Source: CAYFIW01 sp964500645
Lineage (GTDB): Bacteria; Chloroflexota; Dehalococcoidia; Lucifugimonadales; UBA826
Length of the DNA: 64,000 nt
Reading direction: 5' to 3'
NCBI GenBank assembly: GCA_964500645.1
Contig: CAZCOH010000006.1
Span: 1 to 64,000, forward strand
Numbering within the stretch: position 1 is the first letter of the stretch; each line of letters starts with the position of its first letter. The notes under the pieces were generated by a model. The model was not told the DNA's origin and searched no databases. It was given only the letters and a program-made list of their open reading frames with translations. Below are positions 27,941 through 35,819 of this stretch, one piece after another. The position numbers were made by a program, and so were the translations under genes.

Positions 27941-28981
27941 TTAAGCGTCTGCCACACCGGCTAAATCGATTTCTCCGGCAAAATGGCATTTTGCAAAACT
28001 GCCGTCTCCCACTGCCTTGAAAGGGGGATCTTCAGTTTTACATTTTTCCTCTGCAAAAGGGCATCTCGGATGGAAATAACACCCGGTGGGTGGATTTGAA
28101 GGGTCTGCAACCTCGCCTTCCAATACCCTATTTCCACTTTCTACATTAGGATTTGCTATTGGGATAGCGTCTAGCAAAGCCTGTGTGTAGGGATGTTTTG
28201 GTTCGGTAAATAGTTTTTCAGTAGGTGCGAGTTCAACTATTTTACCTACATACATCACAGCCACTCTGTGACAAATATATTGAACCACGCTCAGGTCATG
28301 ACTTATGAATACATATGTCAACCCGAGGTTAGACTGTAAATCTTGCATGAGGTTAAGTATTTGTGCCTGTACAGAGACATCAAGAGCTGAGACAGGCTCG
28401 TCCGCAATGACCAGCCGTGGATTCATTATTAATGATCTGGCAAAACCAATTCTCTGTCTTTGTCCTCCGCTGAATGCATGAGGATACCTTCGGGATAGTT
28501 CAGGTGCCAATCCCACCGTTCGTAATAGTTGACTCACGGTGTCTTCTAATTCTTGGCCTGAAGCTACGTTGTTTACTCTTAGAGGATCTGCAACTATGTC
28601 AAAAACTGTCATTCTGGGATTCAGAGATGCAAAAGGGTCTTGAAATACTATTTGCATTTCTTCCCTTACATTTTTGAGTTCGCTTGATGGCAAAGTCGCT
28701 ACATTTACGACGTCACCATCTCTTTTCTGGAACATCACATCTCCAGAAGTTGGGTCAACTGCCCTCATAATCGCGCGTCCAGTGGTTGTTTTGCCACAAC
28801 CACTTTCCCCAACAATGCCTAATGTCTCTCCTTCAATCACTGAGAAGCTGACGTCATCTACCGCCTTAACATGACCAGTCGTTCTCCTAAGGAACCCACT
28901 AGTAATAGGGAAATGTACCCTCAGATTGTTTACTTCAAGAATATTTTTTGACGATTCTGTTTCGGCTACCAAGTTGCTCAC
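27941..28981 (-). CDS. Peptide-type ABC transporter ATP-binding protein (DppF/OppF-like)
   Basis: 346 aa. Walker A G-E-S-G-C-G-K-T-T, signature F-S-G-G-Q-R-Q-R-I-G, Walker B L-V-I-A-D-E-P and the switch His in F-I-S-H-D are all present. The C-terminal oligopeptide-transporter extension has the C-x5-C-P-F-A-E-E-K-C cysteines. The start appears to be GTG. It follows the DppD-like gene closely and is the second ATPase of an importer whose permease and binding-protein genes lie beyond an intervening plus-strand gene. Confidence 0.92.
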   Translation of the reverse strand: MSNLVAETESSKNILEVNNLRVHFPITSGFLRRTTGHVKAVDDVSFSVIEGETLGIVGESGCGKTTTGRAIMRAVDPTSGDVMFQKRDGDVVNVATLPSSELKNVREEMQIVFQDPFASLNPRMTVFDIVADPLRVNNVASGQELEDTVSQLLRTVGLAPELSRRYPHAFSGGQRQRIGFARSLIMNPRLVIADEPVSALDVSVQAQILNLMQDLQSNLGLTYVFISHDLSVVQYICHRVAVMYVGKIVELAPTEKLFTEPKHPYTQALLDAIPIANPNVESGNRVLEGEVADPSNPPTGCYFHPRCPFAEEKCKTEDPPFKAVGDGSFAKCHFAGEIDLAGVADA

Positions 28982-29009
28982 TTATTTATTAACTTTTTAT
29001 GGATATTTG

Positions 29010-30020
29010 TTAATTTTCTTCATACAAAAGGCAAGATACTATTCGTCCATCTTCCAATTCCATTTGCGTCGGTTCTATAACATCACACTTGCCCATCATT
29101 GCCTGGGGACATCTTGGATGGAATGTACAACCACCTGGCCTTGCAAAAGGAGGGGGAACGCTGCCGTTTATGGCATTAAGCCTTTCTGTGGATCTTTCCC
29201 TGCTTAGTTTAGGAATAGATCTAAGTAATTCCTGGGTATATGGATGTTTTGGGTCGTTGAAGAGAGTTTTAGTATCTGCCATTTCAACGATCTTTCCCAA
29301 ATACATGACAATGATCTTGTCCGCCATCTGGGCAACAACTCCAAGGTTGTGTGTTATCAGCATCATACCCATTCCGAACTCAACTTGTAGGTCCTTCATT
29401 AGCTGAAGAATCTGGGCCTGAGTAGTTACATCCAAAGCGGTTGTAGGTTCGTCTGCAATCAAAAGGCCAGGATTGCATGCAAGTGCGAGTGCAATCATGG
29501 CTCTCTGTCTCATTCCACCGCTCAGTCTGAATGAATATTCGTCTATCCGTTGCTCTGCGTTTGGTATTCCAACTTTTTCTAGCAGGTCAATTACCTGCTC
29601 TCTTGCTTCCTGTTTTGTTACGTCACTGTGGAGCAATATGGCTTCAGTTATTTGATCTCCGATTGTGTGGACGGGGCTGAAGGACACCATCGGTTCCTGA
29701 AAAACCATGGAGATTTGTCCTCCCCTGATTTCTCTCATCATTTTGCTATTTTGGCCCAGTGATAGAAGATCCAACCCGTCTTCGTCTTTTGGGTAATAAC
29801 GCAGGTCTCCTTCTATAGTTTCACCAGGAGGTTGAACTATACCCATAATGGAGCGAGCGAGAACACTTTTCCCACAACCACTTTCTCCAACAATACCTAC
29901 CACTTCCTGTCTAGATATAGAAAAGCTAACGCCGTCTACCGCACGCACAGTTCCTTCTTCTAGAAAGAAGTGAGTCTTAAGCTTATCAACTTCAAGAAGT
30001 TTTTCTTGTTCCGTAGTCAT
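29010..30020 (-). CDS. Peptide-type ABC transporter ATP-binding protein (DppD/OppD-like)
   Basis: 336 aa. Walker A G-E-S-G-C-G-K-S-V, signature L-S-G-G-M-R-Q-R-A-M and Walker B L-L-I-A-D-E-P-T-T-A-L-D are intact. The C-terminal extension contains C-T-F-H-P-R-C-P, as in OppD. The ATG follows GGTGGA. It heads the ATPase half of the split importer and faces a 221-base divergent spacer with a direct repeat. Confidence 0.92.
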   Translation of the reverse strand: MTTEQEKLLEVDKLKTHFFLEEGTVRAVDGVSFSISRQEVVGIVGESGCGKSVLARSIMGIVQPPGETIEGDLRYYPKDEDGLDLLSLGQNSKMMREIRGGQISMVFQEPMVSFSPVHTIGDQITEAILLHSDVTKQEAREQVIDLLEKVGIPNAEQRIDEYSFRLSGGMRQRAMIALALACNPGLLIADEPTTALDVTTQAQILQLMKDLQVEFGMGMMLITHNLGVVAQMADKIIVMYLGKIVEMADTKTLFNDPKHPYTQELLRSIPKLSRERSTERLNAINGSVPPPFARPGGCTFHPRCPQAMMGKCDVIEPTQMELEDGRIVSCLLYEEN

Positions 30021-30045
30021 TAGTGTTCCACCAACCTTGAAAAAT

Positions 30046-30110
30046 CCCGTATGCTACACAAAGTAAGCATCGTAGAAAGAGCCCGTATGCTACACCAAAT
30101 AAGTATCGTA
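30046..30110. repeat. Two imperfect 29-base direct repeats
   Basis: CCCGTATGCTACACAAAG-type units occur at 30046-30074 and 30082-30110, 36 bases apart, and match at 26 of 29 positions. They lie just upstream of the DppD-like start within the spacer that divides the importer genes. They may be binding sites for a regulator or remnants of a small duplication. Confidence 0.75.
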
Positions 30111-30198
30111 ATACCAGAGGCGTCGATTGTATCATCTATGCTGCAACTGAGGTGTTGATTTCTACAATGTGATGAGAGATCGAAATTTGAAGATTAAT

Positions 30199-30227
30199 TT
30201 GTAGTCTTGGTTAGACAATTGTAATAA
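30199..30227 (+). promoter_or_regulatory. Candidate promoter of the permease-ASPIC gene
   Basis: TTGTAG at 30199-30204 and TAATAA at 30222-30227 are separated by 17 bases. Transcription would start about eight bases before the TTG start codon, giving a very short leader. Confidence 0.35.
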
Positions 30228-30241
30228 AGAGTTTTTGTGAC

Positions 30242-33200
30242 TTGGGTTATTTTACATTTGATACAGATATAAAAAAACGAAGGTTAGTTGGCGGCATAGT
30301 CATTCTGATTATTTTGGCAGCCTTTCTTTTGCTCAATAGGTTTCCCAAAATAGACACCATTGACGCAGATCTGGCTATAGCCGTGTCTCCTGGAGCACAG
30401 TGTTTCCAGGGGTTTTGTATTGAAGATTTAGAACACCGCCCTTTATTGGAACGCTGGTGGGAATTTTCGCTGGAGTATTTGAAGAACGTTTCGATAGGAA
30501 TGTTATTTGCATTTGTGATGGCAGGGCTTACTGAAGCATTTATTTTCCCTCCTGATAGAAGGGAGAGGTTTTTCGGAACCGGATTTAGAGGAGTACTTAG
30601 GGGGGTGGTTATAGGCCCGGTTGTCAATCTTTGTTCTGCCTGTATTGTTCCAATTGCTAATGGCTTTAGAAGAACTGGATCTAGCCTTGAAACTACTGTA
30701 GCCATAACCCAAAGTTCTTCGACACTGAATTTGTTGGCTTTGGTAATGGCTGCCATTGCGTTTGCCCCAACAATTAGCATAACCAGAATATCGTTGAGTG
30801 TCATAGGATCTCTTTTTCTTGGCCCTCTTGTTGCCTGGGTATCTCGAAAAGAAAACTCATCTGATACGGGAGATCAACCTTTTGACAACACACTTAACTC
30901 AGAATTAAATGAATTACCTGATGAAGTTACATGGAGAGAATCTCTTTATACAGCTTCCCTGCAATTTGTAAGAGCGACTATCGGATATTTCCTGAGACTA
31001 GGTCCACTTATGGTGATTGCTGGGTTTGCTAGTGGGTTTGTCATTCAGTGGATCAGTCCACAAACGGTTACTACCTGGATAGGCGATGATGTGCTTGGAG
31101 TTATAGTCGCATCGACGATAGGGGTATTGATAAATGTGCCGTTGATGTTTGAAATACCTCTCGTAGCGGCTATGTTACTTGCTGGTATGGGAACGGCTCC
31201 AGCGGGGGCTCTTCTTTTTACTGCCGCCGCAGGCGGCCCTATAACCTTTTGGGGACTTTCCAAGGTTATGCCAAAAAGAGGAGTAATAACACTTTTTATT
31301 TCAACGTGGGGCCTTGGTGTAGTTGGGGGATTGGTGCTACTTTTCGTCACTTCAATTTTAGAAGAAGACAGAAATTTCACTTTTAGAGAGAATTATTCAG
31401 CGTCCGCGTCTGTCCCAATAGATACAGCGCCTCCGGCGCCCCGGGTGCCAGCCGGAGCTAAACTTGAGCCAATATCGTTCCCAGATGACGATGGAGAAGG
31501 AGATGTAAAGAATGCTATTGAGAAATCTACAGCGGTAAATCTGGAAATACCAAAAAGTATGATCAAACCGTTCACCAATATATCTGCTTCCGCAAGCAGT
31601 GGACTAGTTCCTCATCTGGAGAATGATCTTCCCGGAGTTGTAATCTTTGATTATGACAGGGATGGTGATCAAGATTTATTTTTCACACAAGCGGAAGGAC
31701 ATCCTAATCTTTTGTTTGCTAATCTAGGAGACGGGAAATTTTCTGAACAGGCTACATCACTTGGCGTTGATTCTCCTAAAAGTGGTTCAACGGGGGCCGT
31801 GGCGTGTGATATGGACAATGACGGATTTCAGGATCTCTACGTAGCGTCTCAGGGTAGGATAGGAGACGGTAAAAATTATAAAGACGCTCTCACGGATAAA
31901 GACTTAAGAGATGTCCATTCGGACAGGATATTCCATAACATTGGTGGCACCAAGTTTGTGGACGTAACGGATGCAGCGGTAGGTGACGAAGCAAACTTAA
32001 GGACTGGATCAAGCGTTGGATGTGCGGATGTTAATAATGATGGACTGGTAGATATCTATGTTGCTAATCGACAGGATATGGATACCTTCCATATTGATGA
32101 ACCGACGAATGGTAATCTAAATGTTTTGTATTTGAATCAAGGCGATATGAAATTCTCGGAGGTTGCATTAGAAGCCAATGTACGTGGTGATAAGACCGTG
32201 ACCTGGGCAGTTTTATTTCATGACTTTGATGATGATCTTGATATGGATCTTTGGACTGCTGAAGATGGCGGCAAATTGCAGGTATATCGTAATGACACAT
32301 CCGGTAACGATTTAAAGTTTGTTCCTGTTGAAAGGGCTATGGGTATTGATAAAGTAGGGTCTTGGATGGGATTTGCTGTAGGGGATTACGATCTGGACGA
32401 AGATCTGGACGTATTTGTAACTAACATTGGATATCATCCCAAGACGAGACCGCAGCCTTTTGAAGGAAGTAGGGATTGTGCGTTCGTACAAAGATATGAA
32501 TGGGGTACCTGTGATCATTTTTTATTGAAAAATAATGGACTCCGTTATGCGCAGTCATTTGGGGTAATAGGGTCATATGTTGATGTTGCGGCTTCAACAA
32601 TGGTTTCACCAAGCTCCGTGATTCCGCCTTATTCTCTAGATCCTCTCAGAATTCTTTATGAGTGGCAGGTACCGACCGGCCTAGCGGCGTATGATTTTGG
32701 ATTCGGGACATCTTTTCTGGATATCGAAAATGATGGTGACCAGGACTTGTACTGGCTAGGATCTGCACTTGGACGGGGAGAATCCAGACTTGGTAAAGCA
32801 TTTCCTTCTGCTGGGAGGATGCTTAGAAATAAAGGAAATGGAACTTTCGAAGACATCACTGTAGAGACACATCTACTAGCCATTATGGATGTCGACTATT
32901 CAGTAACTAATCCAAGCGATTCCCAATTCGACCGAAATAAACAGAGACTAGATGTCAGATTCCACGAAAACGGAAAAGGATTGGCTGTCGGAGATATAAA
33001 TCAAGATGGCTATGTCGATATTGTGGCCACTAATAGTAAGGGAGAATATCAGGGAGAGTCTGGGGAATTAGACATCAAACCCGGCCCGATTTTCACTTGG
33101 ATAAACCCAGGTGGGGATCACAATTGGGTGCAATTTAGATTGATAGGAGGGGGCGTAGGGATGACAAATTCAGATGCAATAGGTGCGAAAATTTTTGTCA

Positions 33201-33418
33201 GTGCTGACCTTAATCTAGACGGGGAATTAACAACCCAAGTGTCAGAGATTACCGCTAGTTCTAGTTTTCTTTCTATGAGTAGTCTTGATCAACATTTTGG
33301 CTTGGGACTAGCCGAAGAAGTGTCAGAGGTTGTTATTGTTTGGCCTAGCGGGCTTCAACAAACTCTTTACGATCTTCCTGTCAATACGATCACAGAAATT
33401 AGAGAGCCCTCTAAGTGA
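30242..33418 (+). CDS. ArsP-like permease fused to FG-GAP/ASPIC ectodomain
   Basis: 1058 aa, start TTG (no ATG/GTG in frame nearby). Residues about 1-380 form a PF03773-type permease: several membrane helices, the L-C-S-A-C-I-V-P core near 137 and a second half containing N-V-P-L-M-F-E-I-P-L. After a linker, residues about 440-960 carry at least seven calcium-loop repeats of the D-x-D-x-D-G-x-x-D class (for example D-Y-D-R-D-G-D-Q-D, D-M-D-N-D-G-F-Q-D and D-I-N-Q-D-G-Y-V-D), the FG-GAP/VCBS propeller pattern. The last 80 residues are a UnbV/ASPIC domain ending V-I-V-W-P-S-G-L-Q. The ectodomain is probably outside the cell. It lies alone on the plus strand inside the peptide importer genes. 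Substrate unknown. Confidence 0.85.
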   Translation: MGYFTFDTDIKKRRLVGGIVILIILAAFLLLNRFPKIDTIDADLAIAVSPGAQCFQGFCIEDLEHRPLLERWWEFSLEYLKNVSIGMLFAFVMAGLTEAFIFPPDRRERFFGTGFRGVLRGVVIGPVVNLCSACIVPIANGFRRTGSSLETTVAITQSSSTLNLLALVMAAIAFAPTISITRISLSVIGSLFLGPLVAWVSRKENSSDTGDQPFDNTLNSELNELPDEVTWRESLYTASLQFVRATIGYFLRLGPLMVIAGFASGFVIQWISPQTVTTWIGDDVLGVIVASTIGVLINVPLMFEIPLVAAMLLAGMGTAPAGALLFTAAAGGPITFWGLSKVMPKRGVITLFISTWGLGVVGGLVLLFVTSILEEDRNFTFRENYSASASVPIDTAPPAPRVPAGAKLEPISFPDDDGEGDVKNAIEKSTAVNLEIPKSMIKPFTNISASASSGLVPHLENDLPGVVIFDYDRDGDQDLFFTQAEGHPNLLFANLGDGKFSEQATSLGVDSPKSGSTGAVACDMDNDGFQDLYVASQGRIGDGKNYKDALTDKDLRDVHSDRIFHNIGGTKFVDVTDAAVGDEANLRTGSSVGCADVNNDGLVDIYVANRQDMDTFHIDEPTNGNLNVLYLNQGDMKFSEVALEANVRGDKTVTWAVLFHDFDDDLDMDLWTAEDGGKLQVYRNDTSGNDLKFVPVERAMGIDKVGSWMGFAVGDYDLDEDLDVFVTNIGYHPKTRPQPFEGSRDCAFVQRYEWGTCDHFLLKNNGLRYAQSFGVIGSYVDVAASTMVSPSSVIPPYSLDPLRILYEWQVPTGLAAYDFGFGTSFLDIENDGDQDLYWLGSALGRGESRLGKAFPSAGRMLRNKGNGTFEDITVETHLLAIMDVDYSVTNPSDSQFDRNKQRLDVRFHENGKGLAVGDINQDGYVDIVATNSKGEYQGESGELDIKPGPIFTWINPGGDHNWVQFRLIGGGVGMTNSDAIGAKIFVSADLNLDGELTTQVSEITASSSFLSMSSLDQHFGLGLAEEVSEVVIVWPSGLQQTLYDLPVNTITEIREPSK

Positions 33419-33506
33419 CGGAAACAAAGTTTAACGAACAGTTATTATTCTGGAAATATTAATACTAATTTTATATCTCTAGAAACTACGATATATACGT
33501 ATAATC

Positions 33507-34682
33507 CTACGCGTATGGGTCCGCTGCATCTCTCAAGCCATCTCCCATAAAGTTCATACACAATATAGAAACCAGGACAAACAATCCAGGTATCATTAAC
33601 CAGCCTGCTTTTGCTACCGCTTGTAACGTTTGTGCTTCGAACAACAGTACTCCCCAGCTTATTGCAGGGGGCCTGATGCCTAGTCCAAGGAAACTAAGAG
33701 CGGTTTCTGAAAGTATGATGGCAGGGATCGCTAAAGTTGTGGAAGCTATGATATGGCTGTAGAAAGAGGGAAGCATCTGCCTAAATATGATCCTTATTTC
33801 ACTACTGCCATACAGTCTCGACGCAACTACAAAATCTTCTTCTCTCATGGACAAAAATCGGCCTCTGACTTCTCTGGCGAGCCTGGTCCATTCTATTAGA
33901 GATATGATTATTGTTATTGCAAAGTATATTTTCAATACTCCCCAGTCGGCCGGTACAGCTGCTGCTAACGCCAACCATAGGGGTATGGTAGGGATCGCAC
34001 GCAGAAATTCGATTATCCTTTGTATAATCAGGTCGGTCATACCTCCCCGAAGGCCAGAAAGACCTCCAAGTAGAATGCCCAAGAACATCATCAAAACCAC
34101 GGCAACTAGTCCGATGGACATTGAGACTCTGGTTCCGTACATAATACGGGACCAGACATCCCTTCCCATTCGGTCTGAGCCGAAGATATATAGTGGTATG
34201 GGATCTTTTTTCCCAACCTCGTAATCGAGACCAAACAAGTGAGTGTTTGATGAAATCAATCCAAACCATTTGTATTCGTGTCCATCAGTGAAGTATTTGA
34301 TGGTACGTTTTACTTCTTTGTCAGCCTTCCATTCCATTGCCCTTGTTTCCAGGTTGCGTTCTCCCTTAAGGCCATAGACATAAGGTAACTGGGGCTTCCA
34401 ACCATCAAAGAAATGTATTCCTTGCGGCGGTATATAGGCTCTTGTAGATTCTTCTGACCTGGGTTCGTGTACTGACAAAAATTCAGGCATCAGACAAATC
34501 AGGTAGAAGAACACAACCACAGAAGTCGCGATGAGTGCTAACTTATGTCGTCTAAACCTCCACCACATTAATTGCCATTGACCGGCGACAAACAATTCCG
34601 ATTCTTCTAGATTGGTAGGAGTAGGACGAGCTTCCTCAAGACTGTCTGCTAATGATGACAGTGGTTTTTGGTCTTCTGACAT
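33507..34682 (-). CDS. Peptide-type ABC transporter permease (DppC/OppC-like)
   Basis: 391 aa. I chose ATG 34682 because it follows the upstream stop by one base (TAATATG) and has a GGGGGG site; a longer start at 34721 would overlap the DppB-like gene by 38 bases. TM1 is near residue 47-68. A long periplasmic insert follows, then F-G-S-D-R-M-G-R-D-V-W-S-R near residue 174, as in OppC. The permease core has the EAA-type loop A-S-R-L-Y-G-S-S-E-I-R-I-I-F. The insert is longer than in standard DppC. Confidence 0.9.
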   Translation of the reverse strand: MSEDQKPLSSLADSLEEARPTPTNLEESELFVAGQWQLMWWRFRRHKLALIATSVVVFFYLICLMPEFLSVHEPRSEESTRAYIPPQGIHFFDGWKPQLPYVYGLKGERNLETRAMEWKADKEVKRTIKYFTDGHEYKWFGLISSNTHLFGLDYEVGKKDPIPLYIFGSDRMGRDVWSRIMYGTRVSMSIGLVAVVLMMFLGILLGGLSGLRGGMTDLIIQRIIEFLRAIPTIPLWLALAAAVPADWGVLKIYFAITIIISLIEWTRLAREVRGRFLSMREEDFVVASRLYGSSEIRIIFRQMLPSFYSHIIASTTLAIPAIILSETALSFLGLGIRPPAISWGVLLFEAQTLQAVAKAGWLMIPGLFVLVSILCMNFMGDGLRDAADPYA

Positions 34683-34683
34683 A

Positions 34684-35670
34684 TTAGCCCCCCATCCTGA
34701 TTCTAGGGTCCATGAGGGCAAGTATGATGTCAGAAATTAAGACTCCTAGAAGCGTTAACACCGTGAGTATCATAACGATAGAACCCGCCATGTACATGTC
34801 CTGTGATAGAAGAGCTCTGAGTAGTAATGGTCCTAAAGTAGGAAGACTCATTACTGTTGCGACTATGAGGCTACCTGATATCAACCTTGGTAGTTCAAGC
34901 CCTGCGGAACTGACAAACGGGTTGAGGGCCAACCTAACAGGATATTTCAGTAGAACCTTCCATTCCGGCAAACCTTTAGCTCTGGCAGTTTCAACGTATG
35001 GTCTCGACAATTCATCAAGAAGATTAGCTCTCACAATTCTTGTGAAGCGAGCCGCTCCGTCTGTGCCGAGTATAATCATCGGCACCCAAATGTGTTTCAA
35101 CATGTCTATGAATTTTCCGAATGACCAGCCTTGATCCATGTATTCTGATGAGAAAAGTCCAGTAATTCTCCATCCGAACCAGTCATAAACAAAAAACATT
35201 ATAACCAGGGCAAGTAGGAAATTCGGTGTGCCAACCCCAAAATATGATAGTACGGTGAAAAAATAGTCAATGAAGGAATATTGTTTCCAGGCGGAGATTA
35301 TGCCTATTGGGATCGCCATAGTCCATGTGAATACAATGGTGAACAATCCAAGGGCCAACGTCATAGCTAATCTATCATTAACCAGATCAGTAACAGGCCT
35401 GCGGAATTCAATGGAAAGACCTAGATCCCAGGTAAAGAATCCACTAGCCCATTTGTAATATTGAACGTATATGGGCTGATCAAGACCATATCGTTTTTTG
35501 AGTGCCAGTATTTCGGATTCGTCAACCATCTCTCCGGCTGACGCGAGTTGGGCGATATAGTCGGTTAAAAAGTCTCCAGGTGGCGCCTGGATAATGGCAA
35601 ATGACACTATCGACATTACGAATAGCATCGGTATAAAAAGACCTAACCTGCGTACTAAAAATTGAAGCAT
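34684..35670 (-). CDS. Peptide-type ABC transporter permease (DppB/OppB-like)
   Basis: 328 aa. It opens L-Q-F-L-V-R-R-L-G-L-F-I-P, the family N-terminus. P-G-D-F near residue 32 and R-Y-G-L-D-Q-P-I near 60 are conserved OppB features, and the EAA loop reads T-A-R-A-K-G-L-P-E-W-K-V-L-L-K. About six membrane helices. It lies between the binding-protein gene and the DppC-like gene, and downstream of a terminator-like hairpin that probably lowers permease expression relative to the binding protein. Confidence 0.92.
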   Translation of the reverse strand: MLQFLVRRLGLFIPMLFVMSIVSFAIIQAPPGDFLTDYIAQLASAGEMVDESEILALKKRYGLDQPIYVQYYKWASGFFTWDLGLSIEFRRPVTDLVNDRLAMTLALGLFTIVFTWTMAIPIGIISAWKQYSFIDYFFTVLSYFGVGTPNFLLALVIMFFVYDWFGWRITGLFSSEYMDQGWSFGKFIDMLKHIWVPMIILGTDGAARFTRIVRANLLDELSRPYVETARAKGLPEWKVLLKYPVRLALNPFVSSAGLELPRLISGSLIVATVMSLPTLGPLLLRALLSQDMYMAGSIVMILTVLTLLGVLISDIILALMDPRIRMGG

Positions 35671-35743
35671 ATGTTATTTGCCACTTCTTATACCTTGAAA
35701 AATTAAAGGCTCTGAAGTTTATTCTACAAAAAACCCCAAGGCC

Positions 35744-35796
35744 AAAAAATTACTACCAGTCGACCCCCCCCCTGTAAGAGGGGAGCCAACTGGTAG
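35744..35796 (-). terminator. Terminator/attenuator hairpin after binding-protein gene
   Basis: An outer stem CTACCAGT/ACTGGTAG (35753-35760 and 35789-35796) and an inner stem CCCCT/AGGGG (35769-35773 and 35779-35783) are followed on the minus strand by a six-base T-run (35744-35749). It begins 24 bases after the stop of the binding-protein gene. Such hairpins often allow high binding-protein and lower permease levels. Confidence 0.7.
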
Positions 35797-35819
35797 GTCT
35801 TAATGTGACTGGGTGTGGT

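Noticed and set aside
30046..30110. Ends of an insertion sequence or attachment site
   Set aside because: Direct, not inverted, only 36 bases apart, and no transposase or integrase is nearby.
33787..34224. 145-aa plus-strand frame opposite the DppC-like gene
   Set aside because: Shadow of the permease codon pattern; no ribosome site or recognisable domain.
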